Positions 54,282 to 62,485 of a stretch of DNA of 64,000 nt are shown here, in pieces. The stretch spans positions 1 through 64,000 of the forward strand of contig NZ_KB903810.1 of the NCBI RefSeq assembly GCF_000379845.1, in the 5' to 3' direction. The notes under the pieces were generated by a model. That model was not told the origin of the DNA. It worked only from the letters and a program-made list of their open reading frames with translations, and made no database searches. Position 1 is the stretch's first letter; each line of letters starts with the position of its first letter. Origin of the DNA: Moraxella boevrei DSM 14165 (GTDB taxonomy: Bacteria > Pseudomonadota > Gammaproteobacteria > Pseudomonadales > Moraxellaceae). A program made the position numbers and the translations under genes.

Positions 54282-55540
54282 CCAGTTCAATCCCCTTAGC
54301 AGAAAGGGTTCGCCCAAAAGTCCTAGCGGATATTATCGGACAGACTCATTTATTGGGTGAAAATGCCCCCATTACCAAAATGGTGCGTGAGGGTTATTTA
54401 CCGTCAATGATTTTGCACGGTAATGCAGGCATTGGCAAAACCACAATCGCAAATTTGTTGGCAGATAGCGTGGGACGAGAATTTCGCCCCTTATCCGCCA
54501 TCAATAGCGGTGTCAAAGAATTGCGAGAAGTCTTAACGACCGATGACGGATTATTTAGCCAGTCGCCTGTGGTATTTGTGGACGAAATTCACCGTTTTAA
54601 TAAAGCCCAACAAGACGCACTTTTGGGGACGGTAGAAAGCGGACAAATTACCTTAATTGGGGCAACCACCGAAAATCCATCTTTTAGCGTGAATAATGCC
54701 TTGTTATCACGTTGTCAAGTGTATCAGCTAGAAGCATTAAGCGATGATGAAATTTTGCAAGTGTTGCAACGTGCGATAACGATTGATGAAAAATTAAAAC
54801 CATTATCCATCATTTTGCACGATGTCAAAGCGATTTATCAATTAGCCCAAGGCGATGCAAGAAAGGCATTAAATCTATTAGAATTGGCGATTTATGCCTA
54901 TCAAGGTGAGCCGATTGTGATTGATTTTGACAGTATTAGTAAAGTTTCAGGGCAAGCGTTAGTTCGCTATGATAAAAATAGTGACAATCATTATGATTTG
55001 ATTTCTGCGATGATAAAATCGGTGCGTGGCTCTGAGCCTGATGCGTCATTGTACTGGCTTGCCAGAATGCTCACCGCAGGCGAAGACCCTGCATTTATTG
55101 CAAGGCGACTTGTGATTTTGGCAAGTGAAGACATTGGGCTTGCCAACCCCAATGCCCTACTTTTGGCGGATACAGCGTTAAGAAGTGTCAAAGAAATTGG
55201 AATGCCAGAAGCACGAATTATTCTAGGGCAAGTGGTGGTGTATTTGGCAACTTCGCCAAAATCCAATTCCACTTATAAAGCAATCAATGATGCGATGAAA
55301 TTTGCTGAAAATGACAACACACCTGTGCCATTGCATTTGCGTAATGGCGTAACTTCATTTATGAAGCAATCAGGCTATGGGGCGGATTACGTCTATCCGC
55401 ACGATTATCCCTATCATTATTATCCACAACGCTATTTGCCTGATAACATCAATGTGCAATTTTATCACTTTGGTGACAACCAAAAAGAACAGGCAAGTTT
55501 TAGTTTTATGAATTGGTTAAAGGGTAGGAAAAACACTTGA
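54269..55540 (+). CDS. rarA: Replication-associated recombination protein A
   Basis: An AAA+ ATPase (RarA/MgsA) acting at stalled replication forks. Residues 51-59 form Walker [10 protein letters not shown] (usual GPPGTGKTT, the lysine kept). Walker [13 protein letters not shown] is at 101-112. Sensor 1 GATTENPSF follows, with arginine finger LLSRC. The C-terminal tetramerisation domain has [12 protein letters not shown] and NSTYKAIN. It has 423 residues. It lacks its usual lolA or serS neighbour; the zinc-ribbon gene overlaps its start. Confidence 0.94.
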   Translation: MAYLTSSIPLAERVRPKVLADIIGQTHLLGENAPITKMVREGYLPSMILHGNAGIGKTTIANLLADSVGREFRPLSAINSGVKELREVLTTDDGLFSQSPVVFVDEIHRFNKAQQDALLGTVESGQITLIGATTENPSFSVNNALLSRCQVYQLEALSDDEILQVLQRAITIDEKLKPLSIILHDVKAIYQLAQGDARKALNLLELAIYAYQGEPIVIDFDSISKVSGQALVRYDKNSDNHYDLISAMIKSVRGSEPDASLYWLARMLTAGEDPAFIARRLVILASEDIGLANPNALLLADTALRSVKEIGMPEARIILGQVVVYLATSPKSNSTYKAINDAMKFAENDNTPVPLHLRNGVTSFMKQSGYGADYVYPHDYPYHYYPQRYLPDNINVQFYHFGDNQKEQASFSFMNWLKGRKNT

Positions 55541-55590
55541 ACTTGAGTTTACACTTGTATAAACTAAGTAAAATTTATTAGGAAAAACCC

Positions 55591-56229
55591 ATGAATTCAG
55601 ACAATTTACCAGAAATTGACCCAGATAAAATTGGCGAAAATGTGCCAAAACGTAACGGTACAATCGCCCCAAAAATCGCAAAAACTTTTTTAAAAGCAAA
55701 GGGTTGGAAAATCGTTGGCGAAATACCCAACGTCAAAAAAGCCGTACTGCTTGCCGTGCCACACACGTCTAACATGGACGGCGTGTTTGCTATTCCAACT
55801 TTACTCGCCCTTGATGTTGATATCAAACTTATGGGTAAAAAAGAATTATTTAAACTACCGATTTTGTCCCATTTTTTGCGATGGGCGGGCATTATCGCCA
55901 TTGACCGTGAGAAAAAAGGCTCAACCCTGCAAGCCAGCATTGACCGTTTTAACAGCGAAGAACAATTGTTTTTGGGGCTTGCACCAGAAGGCACTCGTGG
56001 CTATACCGAAAACTGGAAAACAGGTTTTTATTATCTGGCGGTTGGGGCTGGCGTGCCGATTTTTCCTGTGGCGATAGATTATCCTAGCAAAGAAATCCGC
56101 TTTTTGCCATTATTTTACCCAACTGGCAATATTGATGAAGATTTGCCAAAAATTTATGCGTATTATCAGGGTGTTACTGGTAAAGTCGTGAAAAATATGT
56201 CAAAACCGTTACAAGATTTGCGACAATAA
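55591..56229 (+). CDS. 1-acylglycerol-3-phosphate acyltransferase-like protein
   Basis: A 212-residue PlsC-fold acyltransferase. The HX4D motif is HTSNMD in AVPHTSNMDGVFA, and the substrate block is APEGTRGYTENWKTGFYYLA. The PIFPVAIDYPSKEI strand follows. It lacks a long membrane anchor, unlike PlsC, and may act on another acyl acceptor. AGGAAAA precedes the ATG. It lies 50 bases after rarA on the same strand. Confidence 0.85.
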   Translation: MNSDNLPEIDPDKIGENVPKRNGTIAPKIAKTFLKAKGWKIVGEIPNVKKAVLLAVPHTSNMDGVFAIPTLLALDVDIKLMGKKELFKLPILSHFLRWAGIIAIDREKKGSTLQASIDRFNSEEQLFLGLAPEGTRGYTENWKTGFYYLAVGAGVPIFPVAIDYPSKEIRFLPLFYPTGNIDEDLPKIYAYYQGVTGKVVKNMSKPLQDLRQ

Positions 56230-56248
56230 ATCGCCAAATAAAACACAA

Positions 56249-56273
56249 AGTGGGTTTATTTATACAACCCACT
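56249..56273. terminator. Hairpin between acyltransferase and OsmC genes
   Basis: A perfect 8-bp stem (agtgggtt / aacccact) with a 9-nt loop between two convergent genes. T-run is weak. The sequence closely resembles the hairpin after map at 308-336. Confidence 0.55.
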
Positions 56274-56317
56274 AATAAAGCTCCAATCTCAAATAAAATC
56301 AGTCACTTAAAACATTA

Positions 56318-56722
56318 TTAGATAAAATTAAAAGTGACGTTTTGGAGCAAATCTGGATGCAAACTTTTTGCCACAGGACAGGTTAGGGCGGTATTTGTCA
56401 AAATTTGTTGGTCTTTATCGGTGGCTACACCTTTTACTATCAGCATTACGTCAATTTGTGCCACTCGGCGTGGGTCAGTTGCCATGATTTTGACAACATC
56501 CGCTTGCGTGCCTGTCAAATCTAATCCCATACTCTCGGCTTTGATACCCATAACTGTTAGCATACAGCAAGCCAAACTTGTCGCTAACAAATCTGTCGGT
56601 GAAAACGCTTCCCCACGACCGTGATTATCGGTGGGGGCATCAGTGACAATTTTGTTGTTAGATTGCAGATGCACAGCTTGGGTGCGTAAACTGCCTTGAT
56701 AAGTAATCGTTGATGTTGGCAT
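56318..56722 (-). CDS. OsmC/Ohr-family protein
   Basis: A 134-residue OsmC-fold protein. Redox cysteine C52 or C53 in LATSLACCMLTVMGI and C115 in NTALTCPVAKSLHPD match the two-cysteine active site used to reduce organic peroxides. The spacing and SPTDLL segment resemble the YhfA-type branch, whose function is less clear. GGAGAA precedes the ATG. It lies 25 bases after pgsA. Confidence 0.85.
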   Translation of the reverse strand: MPTSTITYQGSLRTQAVHLQSNNKIVTDAPTDNHGRGEAFSPTDLLATSLACCMLTVMGIKAESMGLDLTGTQADVVKIMATDPRRVAQIDVMLIVKGVATDKDQQILTNTALTCPVAKSLHPDLLQNVTFNFI

Positions 56723-56747
56723 AGTGTTCTCCTTTTTGATGTGATTG

Positions 56748-57422
56748 TTAAGCTTGTTTTAAATACGGCCATGCCGCTTTTAGATAAATCATCATTGACC
56801 AAAGAGTCAAAATTACCGAAATTATCATCAACATGTAGCCGACTTTTTCGAGCGATTGCCAATTTAGCAATAACACCGTAATCGCTATCATCTGAAAGGC
56901 GGTTTTGAGTTTGCCGACATATGACACCGCAACGCTCGTGCGATTGCCCAGTTCCGCCATCCATTCACGCAACGCTGAAACCGCAATTTCACGAGAAATA
57001 ATCACAATCGCCGACATCGCCATGATAATATCAGGGTGCCATTGTACCAAAATAATCAACGCCGCAGCCACCATTAATTTATCCGCTACAGGGTCAAGAA
57101 ACCGTCCAAATGCCGAACTTAGGTTCATTTTTCTAGCAAAATAACCGTCTAACCAATCGGTAATTGCCGCCAGCACAAACACAAATGTCAACAAAAAATG
57201 CCGTAACAAACTATCGCTAAAATGATACATCCCAATATTAGCAATCGCATTATCACTAATCGCAGGCTGATTAATCCCCATGGCAGGTGGCCAATACGCA
57301 ATCGCTACAAACAGCGGTATCATCACAATGCGGGCAATCGTCAAATTATTTGGCAAGTTAAAAATACTGCGTTGCGTGGCGGTCGTGGCGATTGATTGAG
57401 AGTTTGGCGATTGGTCGGTCAT
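56748..57422 (-). CDS. pgsA: CDP-diacylglycerol-glycerol-3-phosphate 3-phosphatidyltransferase
   Basis: Makes phosphatidylglycerophosphate, precursor of phosphatidylglycerol and cardiolipin. The CDP-alcohol phosphotransferase motif is complete: DWLDGYFARKMNLSSAFGRF followed by LDPVADK (pattern D-x2-DG-x2-AR-x8-G-x3-D-x3-D). N-terminal NLPNNLTIARIVMIPLFV is typical. 224 residues from the chosen ATG; the 15-codon upstream extension has no ribosome-binding site. A phospholipase D/cardiolipin-synthase-like gene later in the window would act on its product. Confidence 0.93.
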   Translation of the reverse strand: MTDQSPNSQSIATTATQRSIFNLPNNLTIARIVMIPLFVAIAYWPPAMGINQPAISDNAIANIGMYHFSDSLLRHFLLTFVFVLAAITDWLDGYFARKMNLSSAFGRFLDPVADKLMVAAALIILVQWHPDIIMAMSAIVIISREIAVSALREWMAELGNRTSVAVSYVGKLKTAFQMIAITVLLLNWQSLEKVGYMLMIISVILTLWSMMIYLKAAWPYLKQA

Positions 57423-57673
57423 GCGGTTGTTCCAAAATAATTGGCATTTAAAAGTAAAAATAATCAATAAAATTTAATGTTGGCATTGTAAGGCAAAATC
57501 ACTTTTTTTAACATTTTAAAATGTAACTTGTGACAACAACTGGCAGTATGTAACGGATAATTATTCATCATTTTGCAACATTTAAGCCATTTTTATACCA
57601 AAATTATCAGAAAATGAGCATTTTTTACTTGAAATGATAAAAACTTACCCCATTTTATTGATATAATAACAAC
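57423..57673. other. Gene-free region upstream of pgsA
   Basis: With the next feature this forms a gap of about 320 bases. It holds the pgsA promoter on the minus strand and, on the plus strand, a TATAAT at 57662-57667 pointing away from pgsA. No open frame was seen. Confidence 0.4.
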
Positions 57674-57736
57674 AATCACTTTACCTTTTACCTCAAAAGC
57701 CTATTGTCCACCTCCTGCAATAGGCTTTCTTTTTTG
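57674..57736 (+). ncRNA. Candidate small RNA with anti-Shine-Dalgarno loop
   Basis: Seven bases after the TATAAT at 57662-57667 a transcript could begin, with a pyrimidine-rich 5' part (tttacctttt, acctc). It would end in a hairpin: stem aaagcctattg / caatagcctttc-like arms, perfect for 11 bp, 57695-57728. The loop tccacctcctg contains CCTCC, complementary to Shine-Dalgarno sequences. A run of T follows on the plus strand. No plus-strand gene lies upstream that would need this terminator. The alternative is that the hairpin only terminates the minus-strand lipoprotein gene, where the T-run is shorter. No good -35 was found. Confidence 0.4.
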
Positions 57737-57743
57737 GTTATGA

Positions 57744-58799
57744 TTATTCATAATTATCAAAATACTCTTTCACTTCGTAATAACGCTCGCCAAGTTTACG
57801 TGCCACGCATTGCAGTCGCACGGTTTCTTGCTCGGCAGGTTCGGCCTCTTGGGCTTCGCTGATACAGGCTTCATCACGGTCGGCAACCCATTGTTTTTGG
57901 TCATCGGTGAGCGATGCTTGGGCGTCGGGGCTGGCACTGTTCCATAACTGATTAAATTCTTTGCGTTTAAAGTCCACTTGGGCTTGGGCTTTGGCTTTTT
58001 CTTTAGCAAGTTTTAACATTTCCGCTTTGCTAACTGCTTGGCTATCAAATTCTGCTTGGTGATTATCCACCTTATCGGCTTCGGCTCTTGCTTGTCCTGC
58101 TGGCCCAACGGTTGACGGGTTTGGCGTTGCGGTATTTGGGTTTGTTGGGGCTGATGCTACGCTTGGAGCAGGGGCAATGACGGCTGATGCCACGATTGGG
58201 GTACTGGCGACAGTGGATGCGATTTTGGTCGCTTGGTTCATACTATTTGGCTGTTGGCTCGCATCCACAATAATTTTAGCAACAAATGTTTGCAAATCTG
58301 CCACATTGGTAAGTTCTACCGTGGGTTTATCAGGCGTGGCAGTCGGTTGGGTGCTATAAGTTACAGCTTTTTGCAATTGATCACCCATCAGGTCCACGTC
58401 TTGACGAAAGGCAAAATCTTGAATTGGTAGCTCACCATTGGCTTTACGGTTGGCTTCGGCACGTTGCAACAGCTCATTGTTTAAACCAATTACCAACGTG
58501 GCATTGCACAGATTTTTACTGCTGTCAGGGGCTTTTTGTGGATTGCCGATGTCGTCTACACTCACTTTTAAATGGCTGACTGCTTGTTTGATAAGACCGA
58601 CATCGGTGTTCACATCGGTATATTGTAGGTAATTTTTGGTTTCTGCCAAGATTTGTTTTTGTAAAGTCGCTTCAATGCTGTCTAGCACCGCAGGGTCATT
58701 ACAGGCGACGGTTTTTTCGGTCATGGCTTTGATTTTATCACAAGCAGTTAGACTAAATGTGCTAATCATCAGCAGACTGATTAGTGTTTTTTTAAACAT
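57744..58799 (-). CDS. Lipoprotein with LprI/DUF1311-like C-terminal domain
   Basis: A 351-residue lipoprotein precursor: signal MFKKTLISLLMISTFS and lipobox LTAC with C20 lipidated. The middle (about residues 185-235) is Ala, Pro, Thr and Val-rich, a flexible linker. The last 90 residues (FKRKEFNQLWNSASPDAQASL, QKQWVADRDEACISEA, LQCVARKLGERYYEV) fit the LprI/DUF1311 pattern of W...RD..C and a second Cys, seen in lysozyme-inhibitor-like proteins. The N-terminal half is unrecognised. It is the last gene after argA and yraN. Confidence 0.75.
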   Translation of the reverse strand: MFKKTLISLLMISTFSLTACDKIKAMTEKTVACNDPAVLDSIEATLQKQILAETKNYLQYTDVNTDVGLIKQAVSHLKVSVDDIGNPQKAPDSSKNLCNATLVIGLNNELLQRAEANRKANGELPIQDFAFRQDVDLMGDQLQKAVTYSTQPTATPDKPTVELTNVADLQTFVAKIIVDASQQPNSMNQATKIASTVASTPIVASAVIAPAPSVASAPTNPNTATPNPSTVGPAGQARAEADKVDNHQAEFDSQAVSKAEMLKLAKEKAKAQAQVDFKRKEFNQLWNSASPDAQASLTDDQKQWVADRDEACISEAQEAEPAEQETVRLQCVARKLGERYYEVKEYFDNYE

Positions 58800-58860
58800 G
58801 GTATTTACCTTTTTTATCAATTTTTGAAAATTTTAATCAAGTTAAGTTTATTTTAACAAA

Positions 58861-59283
58861 TTATTGGCTAACAATAAATGCTGATTTTAGCCAAGTCGGT
58901 ATCGGTGGCTGTTGCCAATTCACCTGCGATAACGCCACGTCAAAACTAACAATATCAAAGCGAATGTCATAGTCGCCAAATTCAGGATGTCGCTGTAACA
59001 TGGCTTGGGTCGTGCGAATTAATTTGCGTTGTTTGCTCACAGTAATGCTGTCGCAGGCGTTACCAAATTGGCTATGTTTGCGTTGGCGAACTTCCACAAC
59101 TACGAGCGTTGGCGGTGTGGTCTGGTTGTCCAACATCACCAAATCTAGCTCACCAAAGGGGGCAAATTGCCAATTTTTACCAACAAATGTTAAGCCTTGT
59201 GCTTGTAAATACCAATTCGCAAGTTGTTCAAATTTTTCGCCTTGGCGTTGTTTTGGGGCAGTTAGTTGCATTTTATTTAACAT
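58861..59283 (-). CDS. yraN: YraN/UPF0102 family protein
   Basis: A 140-residue protein with a predicted endonuclease-like fold. RQGEKFEQLANWYLQAQGLTFVGKNW, then GELDLVML and VVVEVRQRKHSQFG, which contain the D-(x)-E-x-K-like residues of the family. YDIRFDIVSFD ends the core. Its biological role is not established. It begins 14 bases after argA and is probably cotranscribed. Confidence 0.9.
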   Translation of the reverse strand: MLNKMQLTAPKQRQGEKFEQLANWYLQAQGLTFVGKNWQFAPFGELDLVMLDNQTTPPTLVVVEVRQRKHSQFGNACDSITVSKQRKLIRTTQAMLQRHPEFGDYDIRFDIVSFDVALSQVNWQQPPIPTWLKSAFIVSQ

Positions 59284-59297
59284 TCTTTTAAAATAAA

Positions 59298-60689
59298 TTA
59301 TAATTTTTTAAACAAAACTTTGGATTTTCGCTGTGGGTCATAGCTAGCAAAACGTTGACTTGGCAAGTTTTTGGCAGGAATTTCAGTAAAACCTAATTCT
59401 ATAAACCAATGAGCGGTGCGAGTAGTTAATACAAAAATTTCAGTGCGATGTTGTTCAATGGCTCGCTGTTGCAAAAAAGCAATCAAATCCGCCCCACGAC
59501 TGCCCTGACGGTAATCTGGGTGAATGGCGACACAGGCGATTTCGGCTTGGTGGTGTGAGCCGTCATCTGCTATGAGTGGATACAATGCACCACAACCAAT
59601 CACCATGCCATCTCGTTCTATGATTGAGAAATAATTTAATTCACTTTCAAGTCTTTCTTGGGAGCGTCTGACCAAAATCCCTTGTTGTTCTAAGGGAGCA
59701 AGCAGTTTTTGCAGACCAACAATATCACTAATCTGTGCAGGGCGGATATGGTCATACGCTCCTTGGGTAATCAACGTCCCTGAACCATCACGACTAAATA
59801 ATTCGGCAAGTAACGCCCCATTATTGGCATACGATAACACATGGGTACGTTCAATGCCTTGCTCACAGGCTTGATTAGCAAATCTTAACAATGTTTTGGC
59901 GTGCGTTGACACCGTTGGCAATAATTGTTCAATTTGTGATTGGCTAATTTCTCGGATTAGGGTTGCTTTTTGGCTGTTAAAAGACGAATAAATGCCTAAT
60001 GCTTTTTGCAAAAAAATTAATTTATCTGCCTGTAAACCAATCGCCGTCTGTACTGCCACGTCTTCTACCAATAGGTTAAACATCTCGCCTGTCGCCGAAT
60101 AGCCCATGGCACTTAATAGCACGATATGCCCATTTGCCAAGTTAGGCTCAATGGCATCACGGTCAATGCGACGCACCTCCCCTGTAAACTGATAATCCAC
60201 GCCACTTCGCACGCCATACGGTTTAGCGGTTACAAAATTGCCTGACACCACGTCTATTTTTGCCCCATGCATGGGCGAATTTGCCAAACCCATTGATAGT
60301 TGGGCTTCTATTTGTAAACGAATTGCCCCCATCGCATTAATCACCGCAGGCAACGCATCTTTTGGGGTAACCCGCACGTCATGATACAAAGGTGTTTGAC
60401 TTGGGTCAATGTTCAGTAATGCTAAATTAGCCTCAATCTGCGGTCTTGCTCCATGTACCAAAACCAAATGAATGCCGAGACTTTGCAGTAACGCAAAATC
60501 ATGAATTAAATGCCCAAAATTTGGGTGTAATACCGCATCACCGTCAAACATAATGACAAAGGTTTTACCACGATGTGTATTAATATAAGGGGCTACATGA
60601 CGAAACCATTGTACATATTGGCTAAAGCCCTCGGTAGCATGGATGATTGACTGTGTGGTCTCGGTGACTTGGGGCGTTTTGTTTGACAT
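59298..60689 (-). CDS. argA: N-acetylglutamate synthase
   Basis: First step of arginine synthesis, acetyl-CoA plus glutamate. It has 463 residues: an amino-acid-kinase-like N-terminal domain (GKTFVIMFDGDAVLHP, GIHLVLVHGARPQIEANL) and a C-terminal GNAT domain (IACVAIHPDYRQGSRGADLIAFLQQ, with the acetyl-CoA loop RQGSRG). The kinase-like part has the feedback arginine site in related enzymes. The start is taken at MSNKTPQ; the upstream extension is four residues. Confidence 0.94.
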   Translation of the reverse strand: MSNKTPQVTETTQSIIHATEGFSQYVQWFRHVAPYINTHRGKTFVIMFDGDAVLHPNFGHLIHDFALLQSLGIHLVLVHGARPQIEANLALLNIDPSQTPLYHDVRVTPKDALPAVINAMGAIRLQIEAQLSMGLANSPMHGAKIDVVSGNFVTAKPYGVRSGVDYQFTGEVRRIDRDAIEPNLANGHIVLLSAMGYSATGEMFNLLVEDVAVQTAIGLQADKLIFLQKALGIYSSFNSQKATLIREISQSQIEQLLPTVSTHAKTLLRFANQACEQGIERTHVLSYANNGALLAELFSRDGSGTLITQGAYDHIRPAQISDIVGLQKLLAPLEQQGILVRRSQERLESELNYFSIIERDGMVIGCGALYPLIADDGSHHQAEIACVAIHPDYRQGSRGADLIAFLQQRAIEQHRTEIFVLTTRTAHWFIELGFTEIPAKNLPSQRFASYDPQRKSKVLFKKL

Positions 60690-60914
60690 AATGGTTAACA
60701 AAAAAATAAAATTGAAAACGATAACTTACCAAATTTTCACAAAAACACAAGCAAAATTATTACAAAATTTCATCAAGCTGTTTTTATTTGTTAAAAGCGG
60801 TCAGTAAATGCGAAGTTATAGGTGTGTTTGCAGTGATTTTTTGGTATGCTATGGTGTCTTTTTTTCAATTTTAATGTAGTTTGAAATTTACAAAACGCTT
60901 AACGGAGTTTTTTT

Positions 60915-61469
60915 ATGAAACGTTTTCACAAAATTGCCTTGCCTGCCTTAGCATTATCAGGATTGTTAGCAGGCGTTAGCACCCAAGCCCTAGCGGTAAT
61001 GCCTGTGTCAGGGATGGCAACCACCGACATGAACGCTAACCCTGTGCAAAACACGTCACCAACCCAAAATGTACAGTTAGAAACCCGTATTTTGGCATCT
61101 GCATTGTCAACCGATGCCCAAGGGCAACAAGTCCTTAGCCCAATCACTGCCCAAACTAAGCTCACATCGGGCAATGTGATTGAATATCACGGTTATATTA
61201 CCAACAAAAGTCCAGAACGCATCCGTAACGTCACGGTAACCCTTGATATACCTGCCAACACTGAATTACTGAGCCTCGAAGGGCTATCCCCTACGCGTGC
61301 CAAAGGCAGTGCTGACGGTGTCAAATTCCAAAATATGCCACTAAAAACCAATATCAACGGCGTTTTGCAAGATTTGCCAATGCAATATTATAAAGCGGTG
61401 CAATGGGATATCGCAGGCTTGGGCTTAAATGAAGTCGCCACTGTCAAATACCGTGTGCGAGTGAAATAA
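60915..61469 (+). CDS. Secreted DUF11-like protein
   Basis: A 184-residue exported protein with a signal peptide (LALSGLLAGVSTQALA). The mature part has one beta-sandwich of the DUF11/conserved repeat type: LTSGNVIEYHGYITNKSPERIRNVTVTLDIPANTELL, ending WDIAGLGLNEVATVKYRVRV. It probably is periplasmic or surface-located. The function is unknown. AACGGAG precedes the ATG. Confidence 0.78.
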   Translation: MKRFHKIALPALALSGLLAGVSTQALAVMPVSGMATTDMNANPVQNTSPTQNVQLETRILASALSTDAQGQQVLSPITAQTKLTSGNVIEYHGYITNKSPERIRNVTVTLDIPANTELLSLEGLSPTRAKGSADGVKFQNMPLKTNINGVLQDLPMQYYKAVQWDIAGLGLNEVATVKYRVRVK

Positions 61470-61498
61470 TACCTTTTCACCAAATTTTAACCAACAAT

Positions 61499-61543
61499 AT
61501 CATTAATCATTTTTAATCAAAACTATTCATGATGATTAATGAT
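61499..61543 (+). terminator. Hairpin after the DUF11-like gene
   Basis: Perfect 12-bp arms (atcattaatcat / atgattaatgat) with a 21-nt loop, followed by ttttg. It covers the first possible ATG codons of the next open frame, which argues for a later start there. Confidence 0.6.
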
Positions 61544-61570
61544 TTTTGTCTTTTTGCCAAATGGTGTCCT

Positions 61571-62473
61571 ATGCCAACGTTGCCTTTTGCTTTGCCAATT
61601 ACCCAGATTTGCCAACATTTTACCAAAACTCACACAACGCCAAAATCGCTAAGCGAGCGGATTGCCGATGCCAATCAAACACTTGCCCCCTTTGTTCACA
61701 TTGAACTTGGCAAGCACAATAGCGTGAGAGTAAGTTTACAACGAGCCGACAAACGCAATGCCCTAAGCTTTGCGATGATGGACAAGTTAATTTGGGTTGC
61801 CAAACAAATCCAAACGTGGCACGATGTACGAGCGGTGATTTTGCAAGGCGATGGCGAAAGTTTTTGTGCAGGGATAGATTTGGGCGATTTGAACAATCCC
61901 AAAAATATCAGCAAAGTCGCTTGGCAACTCATCAAACCGACATTAAGTACTTATCAACAGGTGTGTCTGCTGTGGCGAGAGCTTGGTGTACCTGTGATTG
62001 CCGTGGTGCATGGGCATTGTATCGGGGCAGGGTTGCAGTTGGCAATGGCGTGCGATGTGCGATTTGCCACGCCTGATTGTCAATTTGCGATTATGGAAAG
62101 CAAATGGGGCTTAGTGCCTGATATGGGACTGACCCAGTCGGCGATTGGCATTGCCCCTGACACCCTAAAAATCCTTGCGATGACCGCACGTACTTTTGAT
62201 GCTGACACCGCTTTACAATATGGTTTTATTTCACAAATTTCGGCTAATCCGCTAGAACTTGCCGACAAGCTAGTCGCGGAACTTGCCGAGCGTTCGCCTG
62301 ATGCCATGCTTGCCAGCAAACGTGTCATTAATCGTATGTACCGTCAATCTACGACCGCTTTGTACAACGAAAAAATTTGGCAAATCAAGCTATTACTTGG
62401 CAATAACCAAAAATTAGCCGTCAAAAAAGCCAAAGACCGCACCGTGCAATTTTTGGCACGACAATTTGATTAA
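61571..62473 (+). CDS. Enoyl-CoA hydratase/isomerase family protein
   Basis: A crotonase-fold protein of 300 residues. Blocks: RADKRNALSFAMMDKL, VILQGDGESFCAGIDLGDL (oxyanion-hole glycine), PVIAVVHGHCIGAGLQLAMACDVRFA (second oxyanion hole) and AIMESKWGLVPDMGLT. The Glu of the catalytic pair may be in MESKWG. It probably acts on a CoA-linked acid in fatty or amino acid degradation; the substrate is unknown. The frame is open from 61529, but that start lies inside a hairpin, so the later ATG is preferred without strong ribosome-binding evidence. Confidence 0.82.
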   Translation: MPTLPFALPITQICQHFTKTHTTPKSLSERIADANQTLAPFVHIELGKHNSVRVSLQRADKRNALSFAMMDKLIWVAKQIQTWHDVRAVILQGDGESFCAGIDLGDLNNPKNISKVAWQLIKPTLSTYQQVCLLWRELGVPVIAVVHGHCIGAGLQLAMACDVRFATPDCQFAIMESKWGLVPDMGLTQSAIGIAPDTLKILAMTARTFDADTALQYGFISQISANPLELADKLVAELAERSPDAMLASKRVINRMYRQSTTALYNEKIWQIKLLLGNNQKLAVKKAKDRTVQFLARQFD

Positions 62474-62485
62474 GCGTGGTGATTG

